From Levilactobacillus brevis (lineage in GTDB: Bacteria; Bacillota; Bacilli; Lactobacillales; Lactobacillaceae): 64,000 nucleotides of DNA. Shown here in pieces: positions 1 through 7,678 of this stretch. The position numbers and the translations under genes were made by a program. The notes beneath the pieces are model-generated. The model was not told where the DNA came from. It searched no databases and saw only the letters and a list, made by a program, of their open reading frames with translations. The stretch lies in NCBI GenBank assembly GCA_003666485.1, contig CP032931.1, forward strand, positions 1,860,001 through 1,924,000. The letters are read 5' to 3'. How positions within the stretch are numbered: position 1 is the first letter of the stretch; the number at the start of each line of letters is the position of its first letter.

Positions 1-235
1 AATCCGCTGGAGTCAGCCAGCATTCAGCTGTAAGCTGAGGAAAAACGCTCAGCCAATAGTGTTGTCACAGCAGTCTTCGTCTCTGACGGCCTTCGGTTAT
101 GTCTGTGGTCGACTTAGCGTTAATAGGGGCAACATTAGTGGCTGATCTGCCACGTAGCCGTGAGTGAGCTAAATTTGGCTTCGACCGGTCCTGCCCACAG
201 CGTCACGGTTCAAATTTGGCAAAAGTAAGGCGACT
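1..235 (-). repeat. Composite structured repeat, copy G, cut by the window edge
   Basis: Read on the minus strand, this matches the composite repeat seen complete at 46560-47164. The first module is shortened: the terminal AAATTTGG-type arms at 169-178 and 211-220 remain, but the inner part carrying the two internal hairpins is missing. The second module follows toward position 1. Its GCTGAG/CTCAGC hairpin and the start of its closing helix are visible before the sequence ends. No terminal inverted repeat is seen near 240-270. The stretch contains no gene. Confidence 0.7.
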
Positions 236-269
236 AGCACGGACTACCTTCGTCAGTTAGTAAAGAAAC

Positions 270-716
270 TTAATCTTCTGGAATATCGTTGACGACAAAG
301 ACATTTGGCTGGGCGTGCTGGACAATGTAGGTCGTCGTTGACCCGACCACGAGCCGGGAGAAAGCGTTGGTTCCGGATTTACCGATCACGATTAAATCAA
401 TGCCGTTTTCGGTGTCGTTGGCAACATCGGTAATCTGTTGCTTGGGGGAGCCTTCAAGGTTCGCCGTGGTAACGGCCACGCCGGCTGCGGTGGCTTGTGC
501 CTTGGCCTGAGTCATCAATTCCGTAGCGTTTTCACGCATGGTGGCAACGATTTCCGTGTAGGCCAGTCCGCGACCGTAGCCACCGAACTGATTGATGTCG
601 GTCACGTGTAGGAGTAGGAGCTTGGCGTGCCAGTCCTTAGCGAGAGAAATGGCTTCCTTGAGCGCTTCATTGGCGTTACTAGATCCGTCGAGCGGTACTA
701 AAATATGCTGGTACAT
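270..716 (-). CDS. Universal stress protein, UspA family
   Basis: This is a 148-residue single-domain Usp protein, the usual length for the family. It begins MYQHILVPLDGSSNA, with the early Asp of the ATP-binding fold. Near residues 110-125 it carries the nucleotide loop pattern G-2X-G-9X-G-S (GKSG then VVGST), so it probably binds ATP like MJ0577-type proteins. Such proteins are cytoplasmic and are induced by stress or growth arrest, but their exact targets are usually unknown. The ATG is preceded by AGGAGG at a good distance. A near-consensus promoter lies just upstream, so the gene is probably transcribed alone. Confidence 0.93.
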   Translation of the reverse strand: MYQHILVPLDGSSNANEALKEAISLAKDWHAKLLLLHVTDINQFGGYGRGLAYTEIVATMRENATELMTQAKAQATAAGVAVTTANLEGSPKQQITDVANDTENGIDLIVIGKSGTNAFSRLVVGSTTTYIVQHAQPNVFVVNDIPED

Positions 717-766
717 CTGATGACCTCCTCATCGTTGGTTGGCAAAGAAATTTAGTTTATGGTTAT

Positions 767-795
767 ATTATCCATAACCGCATACATATAGTCAA
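767..795 (-). promoter_or_regulatory. Promoter of the universal stress protein gene
   Basis: On the minus strand a TTGACT -35 box (790-795) and a GATAAT -10 box (767-772) are separated by 17 bp. The -10 region lies in a short dyad, GGTTAT...ATAACC, which could bind a repressor. The dyad's role is inferred only from its symmetry and position. Confidence 0.7.
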
Positions 796-811
796 TCGTT
801 ATGCTCACGGG

Positions 812-1993
812 TTAATCTGCGATAATGGCGTGACGGTCAACGACGATACCGGTCACAGTCAAGGCAAGAGAAAAGGCGACCAGGAGCAGTAGAACTGGGT
901 TCCAGGCGTGAAGACTGGTGGCCAGCGTGCCGAATAAGATGGGGCCAACTGCCGCCAATAAATACCCCGCCGATTGGGCCATGCCGGAAATCGCTGCCGT
1001 TTGGTAAGGGTTATGAGTCTTTTCGGTAAAGAACATGATGGCCAGGTTAAAGGCGACCCCGGAGCCCAGCCCACTGATTAGGGCCATGACCGTGAGAAAG
1101 GGAAGCGAACGGGTCGGCAAGATAAAAGTGAGCGGCGCCACCACGTAGCCTAGCGCCATGATGGTCAAGAGCACGGGCACCCCGTGGCGTTTATTGAACA
1201 GGTAAGGCACCAGAAATGCTAGGGGCAGGCCACTGAGCTGAAAGAGCGTCAAGAGATTGCTGGCGACGATGGTGGACACGCCGTGGGTGGTGAGAATCGT
1301 GGGCAGCCAGGTCAACAAGACGTAATAAACTAGCGATTGCAGGCCGAAGAACAGGGTGATCAGCCACCCGGATGGTTGCCGCCAGACACTGTGAAATTGC
1401 GGGACCCGTGCGCGTTGTTGCGGCGTGAGAGCCACCGATTGGTCACTGCGCAGGTTGGGCAGCCAACAGATCACGGCAACGATGCTGATGATGCCCAAGA
1501 TTGCCTGAGTCGCGCCAAAACTCAGCGTCGAGATGAGATACCCGGCCGCTGCGGTGCCCAGCGCACCGACCAGTAACATGGAGAGCGTATACAGGCTGGT
1601 CCCCAGTTGAATCTGGTTGGGGACGCGCTCCTTGATCAAAGCAGGAATTAAGACGTTACCACTGTCGACGCCGATGCCGACCAAGAAGGTGCCGAAAAAC
1701 AGGGTGGGGACACTGGGGATGATGCGCCCGTAACTGCCGAGAATCAGCAGTAAAAATAATAACAGGACGGTGCGGGCATTGCCCCAACGCTGCGCCAATT
1801 TCACAATGATGGGTGAGAAGATGGCAAAGGTCACCAGTGGAATCGATGTCAGTAGGCCGGCCAGTGAGCTTGGCAGGTGTAGCGTTTGCTCCAGGTTGGG
1901 GAGCAGGGGTGGAATCAACGTAATGGGGAGCCGCAGGTTGGCGGCGATGAGCATCATACTAAAGAGAAACCAGGAACGTTTGGGTTGAGACAC
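812..1993 (-). CDS. MFS transporter of the CynX/NimT type
   Basis: This 393-residue hydrophobic protein is predicted to have about 12 membrane segments. Its N-terminus (LIAANLRLPITLIPPLLP) resembles CynX/NimT-like major facilitator permeases, which are annotated for cyanate, nitroimidazole or other small anions. The substrate cannot be read from the sequence. The reading frame is open further upstream, but I place the start at the GTG at 1993 because GAGGAGG sits seven bases before it and the upstream frame runs through a terminator hairpin. The gene is monocistronic and has a leader with a possible attenuator at 2071-2136. Confidence 0.85.
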   Translation of the reverse strand: MSQPKRSWFLFSMMLIAANLRLPITLIPPLLPNLEQTLHLPSSLAGLLTSIPLVTFAIFSPIIVKLAQRWGNARTVLLLFLLLILGSYGRIIPSVPTLFFGTFLVGIGVDSGNVLIPALIKERVPNQIQLGTSLYTLSMLLVGALGTAAAGYLISTLSFGATQAILGIISIVAVICWLPNLRSDQSVALTPQQRARVPQFHSVWRQPSGWLITLFFGLQSLVYYVLLTWLPTILTTHGVSTIVASNLLTLFQLSGLPLAFLVPYLFNKRHGVPVLLTIMALGYVVAPLTFILPTRSLPFLTVMALISGLGSGVAFNLAIMFFTEKTHNPYQTAAISGMAQSAGYLLAAVGPILFGTLATSLHAWNPVLLLLVAFSLALTVTGIVVDRHAIIAD

Positions 1994-2070
1994 AACGAAT
2001 CCTCCTCGAAAAAAGTGTTTAAAATCAGTATAGACCTGAAAACGCCACCAGCCAAAGTGAAAATTAGCAA

Positions 2071-2136
2071 CAAAAAACCAGGACCGTGGGAGGCGGCCCT
2101 GGCTAAGAAGACAACAGTCCGTTGAGGAGGACTGTT
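2071..2136 (-). promoter_or_regulatory. Candidate attenuator leader of the MFS gene
   Basis: On the minus strand a hairpin AACAGTCC/GGACTGTT (2113-2136) is followed by a second hairpin, CCAGG-CCG/CGG-CCTGG (2071-2102), that runs straight into a T-run. The second has the form of an intrinsic terminator and lies about 80 bases before the MFS start codon. This suggests conditional premature termination. I do not recognise the upstream part as a known riboswitch class. The alternative is a plain terminator for an upstream minus-strand transcript, but no such gene exists between here and 2744. Confidence 0.5.
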
Positions 2137-2205
2137 TAGGGGGATGCATCAAGATGTGTTCAGAATCCGTGAGAGTGGTGCAAAGGGGAGAAAAATATGT
2201 TTATC

Positions 2206-2226
2206 AACTAATCATTTTGATTAGTT
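2206..2226. promoter_or_regulatory. Perfect 9-bp inverted repeat, candidate operator
   Basis: AACTAATCA and TGATTAGTT are separated by TTT. The site lies between the divergent MFS gene and the hypothetical gene at 2358, in an AT-rich stretch that contains TATATT-like sequences. It could be a repressor site for either gene. No regulator is encoded next to it, so its role is inference. Confidence 0.4.
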
Positions 2227-2357
2227 TGTTGTTATATTATGCCGCAATAAATCCCCAACCGCAACCAATATGCTCAGCCGTAAAATGTGTTACCGGAAAA
2301 ACCGATAAGTGGGTCCTGCATTTCGTGTGATTTCCAGGTAAAATGGAGGAAAGGAAG

Positions 2358-2744
2358 ATGATAACGATGGACTTTATTGATTTGACGCCCATTCAGCTAC
2401 GCCACACGCCCCTAGGAACCCGCCAGCAGGCGCCTAAGCAACATGACTGGCAATTAGACTGGGACAAGCTGGCGGCGCTGATACGCGATAATGGCGACGT
2501 GATGGCGGTCGTCCAGGCGGGGCTGGCAGAAGACTGGTTGAATACGCAGGGTACGATTTGGGATGAGGAGTGGGGCTATCATCGTTACCCCAATGATAAC
2601 CGTGAGCCGGATGATACCGTGTTTTGGGCGGCGTCGACCTGGGCGACCCCAGCCATTTTGGTGACGTTTCACAATGAACTGACCCGGGCATTTGCCTGTT
2701 ACCGGGAAGGCCGCGACCCGGATTTTCACTACCTAGGACGCTAA
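2358..2744 (+). CDS. Hypothetical protein, 128 residues
   Basis: I do not recognise this family. The protein is soluble and acidic-aromatic, with many Trp and Asp residues (for example DWQLDWDKLAAL near the N-terminus and EEWGYHRYPNDN near residue 75) and no membrane segment. An in-frame ATG exists at 2343, but the ribosome site GGAGGAAAGGAAG falls inside that extension, so ATG 2358 is the likely start. The gene stands upstream of and in the same direction as the interrupted TIR gene, 143 bp away. A shared role is possible but nothing in the sequence shows it. Confidence 0.65.
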   Translation: MITMDFIDLTPIQLRHTPLGTRQQAPKQHDWQLDWDKLAALIRDNGDVMAVVQAGLAEDWLNTQGTIWDEEWGYHRYPNDNREPDDTVFWAASTWATPAILVTFHNELTRAFACYREGRDPDFHYLGR

Positions 2745-3080
2745 TACTTGAGAGACACAATCGTTATGACTCGAAAGTAAATTAGATTTGTTATATAGTA
2801 TTCATTAGAAAAACACCTATTTGTAATCGTTTTGACTTTTAAGGCAGTTACAATTAACCCAAGTCAACGAAGAAGGGAGTTTGGATGATGAGTGATCTAT
2901 TTATCAGCTACCAGTCAGCCGATCCGTTAGCCCATTCGTTTCGGGTCTAGAATTTTTGGTGTTGGAAAGTATTTCCATTCCAAAAGTACTAGGCCCTTTT
3001 TGATAACAAAAAAAGGCATCTAAGCCTCCCTAGTGCTATGCTTTAAGCGACGAAACTCAAGATAAGCGGGGTAGGAATAG

Positions 3081-4319
3081 ATGTCTCAACTGGATAATAC
3101 ACTTAAATTACTGGGAATTACAGACACAAACATTCAGGTGTTCGGTACTCGTGAGGAATTTCATGGTCGGGGCTCGGGTCGCAAAAAGTATTTGGTCATC
3201 CAGGCAGAGCTTACCTACACACTCAGGCGCTGTCCCAGCTGTGGATACAATACGTTGCACCCTAACGGACACAAGCTCACTCATGTCCACATTGCAGGAC
3301 CCATGGACCGGCCCGTAATTCTAGAGCTAAACAAGCAACGCTGGCGTTGTAGTAACTGCCATAGCACTTGTACGGCCACCACTCCAGTGGTATCAACCAA
3401 CCACGCCATCGGTCACGGACTAGCGACTCATGTGCTGAAGCTAGCCAGTAAATCACTCCCGGCTAAGACTATCGCCAGTCTCACCGGTATTTCGACAAAC
3501 TCAGTTCAGCGTATTTTGACGGCTAATATTCATCCACACGCGAGCCGCCGGTTACCGATTAATCTATGCTTTGATGAATTCCGTTCCACGCACGGCTCCA
3601 TGTCGTTTATTTGCATTGACGCCGACACTCACAAATCAGTTAAAGTACTTAGCGACCGCCTTAATAGAACCATCAAACAGTTCTTTCTTAGTCAGTACAG
3701 CACCGCAGAACGGACCGCGGTTCAACGCGTCATCATGGACATGAACGCCTCCTATCAGGCATTCGTGCACGAACTATTCCCTAACGCCGAACTCATTATT
3801 GATCGGTTCCACATTATTCAATTAATGGGCCGGACGATGGATACCATTCGCACTCAATGTTTAAAGCAACTCGACAAGCATTCGCGGGAATATAAAGTAC
3901 TGAAATCACTATGGCGCCTATTCCACAAGGCCAACCCTGACGCACAAAAGAGCCGCTACCTCTTCGGCCTGAATGAGTACTTGACCGAACAGAACGCTAT
4001 TGATATTGGAACCGATGCGTTTCCGGCCTTCAAAACAGCTTATGAAACCTACATCGATCTCCACGATGCTTTGATGGGGCGTCACGCTGATGAACTCAAG
4101 AATATCATCACTAACTATCAGCCTAACGGCACGCACCTAGATACGGCCATGCATACCCTACGAAAGAATCTTAATGGAGTAATTAACGCCGCCAAATCGT
4201 CCTACTCTAACGGACCGATAGAGGGCATCAACCGTAAGATCAAGGAGCTCAAACGTGCTTGTTATGGCTTATCCAATCAGGCCAATATGTTCACACGCGT
4301 CTACCAGCTGATTGCCTAG
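3081..4319 (+). CDS. ISL3-family transposase
   Basis: This 412-residue transposase has the ISL3 arrangement. An N-terminal zinc-ribbon region has CPSC and CSNC pairs (about residues 53-95), followed by a short helix-turn-helix region and a DDE catalytic core. Candidate acidic residues are in LCFDEF (about 165), VIMDMN (about 219) and the C-terminal [16 protein letters not shown] (about 385). The length matches full-length family members and no frameshift is seen. The gene drives movement of the element that splits the TIR gene. Confidence 0.93.
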   Translation: MSQLDNTLKLLGITDTNIQVFGTREEFHGRGSGRKKYLVIQAELTYTLRRCPSCGYNTLHPNGHKLTHVHIAGPMDRPVILELNKQRWRCSNCHSTCTATTPVVSTNHAIGHGLATHVLKLASKSLPAKTIASLTGISTNSVQRILTANIHPHASRRLPINLCFDEFRSTHGSMSFICIDADTHKSVKVLSDRLNRTIKQFFLSQYSTAERTAVQRVIMDMNASYQAFVHELFPNAELIIDRFHIIQLMGRTMDTIRTQCLKQLDKHSREYKVLKSLWRLFHKANPDAQKSRYLFGLNEYLTEQNAIDIGTDAFPAFKTAYETYIDLHDALMGRHADELKNIITNYQPNGTHLDTAMHTLRKNLNGVINAAKSSYSNGPIEGINRKIKELKRACYGLSNQANMFTRVYQLIA

Positions 4320-4423
4320 ATTATCTACCACAATAACGTCACGATGGTAGGCTTATTTGTTATGCCTTCAAGTACGATATTCAGACAACACACCAGATTA
4401 AACGCCGCAACTAATAAAACAAC

Positions 4424-4451
4424 AAAAAAGATCTCCCACACGAGGAGATCT
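4424..4451 (-). terminator. Terminator inside the right end of the ISL3 element
   Basis: AGATCTCC (4429-4436) pairs with GGAGATCT (4444-4451). On the minus strand the hairpin is followed by a T-run. It would stop transcripts that enter the element from the right, a common protective arrangement in insertion sequences. Confidence 0.6.
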
Positions 4452-4899
4452 CCAAAGGATAGAAACTATCCTTCAACACCATTTGACAAACTTCCTTCGT
4501 TTCAAGTCCAACTCCAAGAATGGGCAGACAAGTACTGGGAGTTCCCGACGGTCAGCTTTCATGAGCAGGAACCACCGGTGTGTTTTAACTGCACCAGCGC
4601 TAAGCAAATCCGCCGCCACTTGCGTAAAGAAATCAAGGCAGCCAATCAACTGCTGATTATTGTGAGTCGGGCCACCTGGCAGTCGGAGTGGACCGACTGG
4701 GAAATTGCAACGGCGCAAAACGCGGACAAACAATTGTTGGCGGCCAAACTGGATAGCACCAACATTTCACCGATTGGGCTGGTGGATACGGCGCCGATTT
4801 GGATCGATCCATTTGATCCGGTGGTGTTGACGCAACGAAAATTTTAAAACATGCTTGCATTTATAGTCATTATTGGTAAAATATATTAAGTAGTGACTT

Positions 4900-4987
4900 G
4901 GAGAGTTGGCAGAGTGGTAATGCAACGGACTCGAAATCCGTCGAACCGGCTAATACCGGCGCGCAGGTTCAAATCCTGTACTCTCCT
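4900..4987 (+). tRNA. tRNA-Ser, anticodon CGA
   Basis: The acceptor arms GGAGAGT and ACTCTCC pair fully. The anticodon stem-loop ACGGA-CTCGAAA-TCCGT gives anticodon CGA, which reads UCG serine codons. A long variable arm (ACCGGC...GCCGGT-like) is typical of class II serine tRNAs, and the T-loop TTCAAAT is present. No CCA is encoded. It lies between the TIR remnant and the IS1380 element and is followed by a clear terminator. Confidence 0.95.
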
Positions 4988-5010
4988 TAGAATATCAACT
5001 GATCTTGTTT

Positions 5011-5044
5011 AGACGTTGCCGAAGTTTTTGGTAACGTCTTTTTA
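5011..5044 (+). terminator. Terminator after tRNA-Ser
   Basis: AGACGTTGCC pairs with GGTAACGTCT around a short loop and runs into a T-run. It ends the tRNA-Ser transcript. Confidence 0.8.
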
Positions 5045-5163
5045 TGAAGAAAACAGTTTGAAGCGGTTCTTTCAGTTTCTAATTGGGTAGTTTTACTTGC
5101 TGACGTTAGGGATGTACTGTATGATAAAAAGCAGCTACAGCTAGTGTGTTGGGAGAATTGATT

Positions 5164-5212
5164 GTGAACTTTCCAGATATGATTATTCCGATTTATCATT
5201 CGGATATTGAGA
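5164..5212 (+). pseudogene. 5' fragment of an unknown gene cut by IS1380
   Basis: A GTG at 5164, with GGGAG eight bases upstream, opens a frame of 16 native codons (VNFPDMIIPIYHSDIE) before IS1380 sequence begins at 5213. A stop then follows inside the element. No continuation is found right of the element, where only about 60 bp separate it from the cupin gene. The rest of the gene was probably lost or moved. The family cannot be told from 16 residues. Confidence 0.45.
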
Positions 5213-5372
5213 CCTGAATTATTCACCAGAAACTCCAAAATCCCCATCAAACACATGATTCAAGTGCTTGATGGGAATTTTACGTTTTCACCTTTTAAGT
5301 GCAGAAAAAGAGCCTCAGCTCTGGTATAGTTAACTCGACCAAAAGACACTATAAAGAGAAGAGGACTCTATA

Positions 5373-6677
5373 ATGAAAACTGTACAGGAAATGGCATTTA
5401 GTTTCAATAAAAACATTCTAGCATCGCATACCGGCGGTCAATTATCTTCTGATGGTGGCCTAACCTTGTGTGTTGAACTGATGGCAAAGTTTCAGTTCAC
5501 GAACTTAGCTGACAATCTATTGAAGTTCAACGACCATCGACAATACTGCCGACATAGTAATTCAAGTATCTTAATGCAGTTGGTTCTGCAGATCATTGCC
5601 GGTTATAATACAGATTCTGCTGCAACCTCATTGGTTGCAGAACCATTGTTTAAACTTTTATTGGACAAACCAGCCTTAGCTTCACAAGCGACGATATCCC
5701 GTTTCTGGCAACGTATCGATTCCGCAGGTGTGGACGCCTTCCAGACTTTAAATCAAGCTCTTATTGATCAAGCTCGACTGCTAACTAATCAGACGACCAC
5801 CATTATTGATATTGATTCAACCCATTCTGACACTTATGGCAATCAAGAAGCTACTGACTATAACGCCCATTATGGCTCGGAGGGGTATCATCCATTACTA
5901 GCTATCGATAATGATGGTAATCTCATGAAAGCCATCCTACGGCCTGGTAATGCCTATACCAGCACAGATATAAAAGCCTTTTTAGAACCGTTATTAAAAC
6001 ATTATCAAGACCAATTGCCAGAAACTGATATTCTGGTTCGCGGTGATAGCGGGTTCGCCACACCAGCTGTTTATGATACCTGCGAGGCCGATGATGTCTT
6101 TTACATTATTCGCCTCAAACGTAATAAGCGACTACACAACTTGGCAGAAGAGTTTGTACAGATAAGCGACACAACTGAGTGGCATGAAACCGAAACTCAC
6201 TATTACTCAGCAACTTATCAGGCCACTTCGTGGCCTAAACCGCGTCAAGTATACGTTAAGTCAACTCGTGTAGCTGGCGAATTGATCTTTTCACATGAAT
6301 TTATTGTGACTAATCTGACAAATTTAACCGTAGAAGCAGCATTTGAACTGTATCATAAGCGTGGTCAGATGGAGAATTATATCAAGGAAGCCAAAGAGGG
6401 CTTCTTCTTTGATAAGACTGATAGTTCAACGTTTACCGCCAACGCTGCCCGTATGATGGTTAGTGTATTAGCGTACAATATTATCAATTTTATGAAGCAA
6501 ATAGCCCTACCTAAAACAGAGACCGGATTGCGTGTTAGTACATTACGAATCCGTTTATTCAAAGTCGCTGCCCGCGTTGTGTTTACCGGTCGACGAATCC
6601 AGTTACGACTGAGTTCTCATCACGTTTATCATCGACTCTTTTATCAGGTATTACAGCGTATTCAGGCTATTAAATAG
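5373..6677 (+). CDS. IS1380-family transposase
   Basis: This 434-residue protein has the IS1380 transposase layout. An N-terminal region includes SSDGGLTL. The first catalytic Asp is in DIDSTHSDTYG (about residue 150), the second in VRGDSGFATPAVYD (about 230), and the Glu is in the RGQMENYIKEAKEG stretch (about 335). The length is normal for the family. AGAAGAGG precedes the ATG. No frameshift is seen, so the element may be active. Confidence 0.94.
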   Translation: MKTVQEMAFSFNKNILASHTGGQLSSDGGLTLCVELMAKFQFTNLADNLLKFNDHRQYCRHSNSSILMQLVLQIIAGYNTDSAATSLVAEPLFKLLLDKPALASQATISRFWQRIDSAGVDAFQTLNQALIDQARLLTNQTTTIIDIDSTHSDTYGNQEATDYNAHYGSEGYHPLLAIDNDGNLMKAILRPGNAYTSTDIKAFLEPLLKHYQDQLPETDILVRGDSGFATPAVYDTCEADDVFYIIRLKRNKRLHNLAEEFVQISDTTEWHETETHYYSATYQATSWPKPRQVYVKSTRVAGELIFSHEFIVTNLTNLTVEAAFELYHKRGQMENYIKEAKEGFFFDKTDSSTFTANAARMMVSVLAYNIINFMKQIALPKTETGLRVSTLRIRLFKVAARVVFTGRRIQLRLSSHHVYHRLFYQVLQRIQAIK

Positions 6678-6802
6678 CCCCAATTAAAAAAAATTCTGTA
6701 CGATCAAGGGATAAGTGCACCCAAAAATTCAAAAATGACTCACCGTTAGGTGATACCATCAAAATTTAGAGTCTCAATACATAGTAAGCAAGATCAAAAG
6801 CC

Positions 6803-6840
6803 GTCAGTTTTTGAAAAACATGAAAACTGACGACTTTTTT
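6803..6840 (+). terminator. Terminator at the 3' end of IS1380
   Basis: GTCAGTTTT (6803-6811) pairs with AAAACTGAC (6823-6831) and is followed by a run of six T. The same structure occurs in the second copy at its 63.2-kb end. It isolates the transposase transcript from neighbouring genes. Confidence 0.75.
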
Positions 6841-6920
6841 GAAAGGTATGAATAATTCAGGCAATACGGTCAGTTATTAGGTGCTTACAAGTTAATTACT
6901 TGTCACTATAATAGTTTTCC

Positions 6921-7409
6921 CTAATCCGCCAGCCGGTCAATCACGTCAACCAACCCTGGATGGGCCGCCAACAATGTTTCTCGGTCCACCAACGTAAAGT
7001 CTGCAAAATCAAACCCAGGGGCGACCACACAACTGACCAAGCCAAACGCATTGGGCCTAGTCACCTCTGAAGCAAAAATCGTGTCATGGGGGACCTTGAA
7101 CTGCAAGCGTTCACCGGCCGTCACGTCGGGTCCCAGCGTTACCTGAGAATAGTTACCATCGGGCGCGATGCAGTGGATCGTGATGGGCGCGCCATCATGG
7201 AAGAACCACAGTTCATCGTGGGTGAGTCGGTGGAAATGCGAGGGGTGTGTGTCGTCCAGCAAAAAATAAATGCTGGTGTACTGGTAGCGTGCATCCTGGC
7301 TGGTGTTATCGAAAAATTTCTCGTCACTTTGATAAGTTTGCCGGTACCAGCCGCCCTCGGGATGTGGCGTCAAAGCTAGTGCGTCGATATAGGTTAATTT
7401 GCCGGTCAT
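6921..7409 (-). CDS. Cupin protein of the DUF985 family
   Basis: This 162-residue protein belongs to the DUF985 (YML079-like) cupin group. It has the opening LTPHPEGGWYRQTY, a central FHRLTHDELWFFHDG barrel motif with metal-type His and Glu residues, and a late VVAPGFDFADF motif. Members are small beta-barrel proteins and most have no proven reaction, although some are linked to sugar epimerase folds. AAAGGA precedes the ATG. Its start is about 20 bp after the stop of the small gene at 7429-7596, so the two are probably cotranscribed. Confidence 0.85.
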   Translation of the reverse strand: MTGKLTYIDALALTPHPEGGWYRQTYQSDEKFFDNTSQDARYQYTSIYFLLDDTHPSHFHRLTHDELWFFHDGAPITIHCIAPDGNYSQVTLGPDVTAGERLQFKVPHDTIFASEVTRPNAFGLVSCVVAPGFDFADFTLVDRETLLAAHPGLVDVIDRLAD

Positions 7410-7428
7410 GGGACCAGTCCTTTCCCAG

Positions 7429-7596
7429 TTATGGTTTGGGTTGCCAAGGATCTTCAGTCGCGGGTGCCAAGCCCTTAGCCTGTCTGATGGCTTCGGTCAA
7501 GGCGTTGGTGACCTCCTTAGGCGTGTGTTGCGTGAGATCCTGCTGCTTGAGCCATTCGTAGGCCGCAGCTTCAAAAATATCTTCCGGAAAAGTCAT
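7429..7596 (-). CDS. Small conserved-looking protein, 55 residues
   Basis: A 55-codon frame opens at ATG 7596 after GGTGGTG and ends 20 bp before the cupin ribosome site. It encodes an acidic helical peptide beginning MTFPEDIFEAAAYEWLK and ending WQPKP. It looks coding because it sits in the expected slot between ndk and the cupin gene and has an uninterrupted frame. The function is unknown. The upstream ribosome site is weak, which lowers confidence. Confidence 0.5.
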   Translation of the reverse strand: MTFPEDIFEAAAYEWLKQQDLTQHTPKEVTNALTEAIRQAKGLAPATEDPWQPKP

Positions 7597-7642
7597 TGTG
7601 CTTCACCACCTTAGTTACTGATGATTATAGCAGAGATGGCAC

Positions 7643-7671
7643 AAAAAACGGGTCCAAGTTGCGGGACCCGT
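7643..7671 (-). terminator. Terminator after ndk
   Basis: On the minus strand ACGGGTCC pairs with GGACCCGT and runs into a T-run. It sits directly after the ndk stop codon. Confidence 0.85.
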
Positions 7672-7678
7672 CAATTTT

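Larger units (their letters stand above)
2943..4495 (+). mobile_element. ISL3-family insertion sequence, complete, with 8-bp target duplication
   Basis: The element is 1553 bp. The direct repeat TTCGTTTC flanks it at 2935-2942 and 4496-4503. The imperfect terminal inverted repeats share the core TGGTGTTG about 15-20 bases in from each end. The single transposase gene and the 8-bp duplication both fit ISL3. The perfect duplication and intact transposase suggest a fairly recent insertion. Confidence 0.92.
2888..4847 (+). pseudogene. TIR-domain (ThsB-like) gene split by an ISL3-family insertion
   Basis: The first 17 codons (2888-2938, MSDLFISYQSADPLAHS) and the remaining 115 codons (4500-4847) join in frame once the insertion sequence and one copy of its 8-bp target duplication are removed. 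The join gives a continuous 132-residue protein. The start FISYxxxD and the internal LLIIVSRATWQSEWTDWEI are hallmarks of TIR-like domains of the DUF1863 or Thoeris ThsB type. The Glu in WEI is the expected catalytic position. Such domains make NAD-derived signals or cleave NAD in antiphage defence. GGGAG lies eight bases before ATG 2888. No ThsA-like partner is present in this window. The split gene should be non-functional unless the element excises precisely. Confidence 0.85.
5213..6861 (+). mobile_element. IS1380-family insertion sequence, complete copy
   Basis: The 1649-bp element is bounded by CCTGAATTATTCA at the left and its inverse TGAATAATTCAGG at the right, and it carries one intact transposase gene. 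A second copy begins at 63206 in the opposite orientation and appears identical over the shared 795 bp. The bases flanking this copy (GAGA left, CAAT right) do not form a matching target duplication, so a rearrangement or deletion may have occurred at one side. Confidence 0.9.

Noticed and set aside
717..811. A lacto-usp type RNA before the universal stress gene
   Set aside because: The leader is short and shows only a promoter and a small dyad. The structured repeat lies at the 3' side of the gene, not in its leader.
1994..2152. N-terminal extension of the MFS transporter to 2152
   Set aside because: The extension crosses a terminator hairpin and has no ribosome site, while the GTG at 1993 has GAGGAGG upstream.
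2068..2180. A mini-ykkC (guanidine-II) riboswitch before the MFS gene
   Set aside because: ACGG occurs three times, but never as the loop of a stem as the class requires.
2343..4847. A complete Thoeris system
   Set aside because: Only one TIR-like gene is present. The neighbour at 2358 shows no NAD-binding or SLOG-type features of ThsA.
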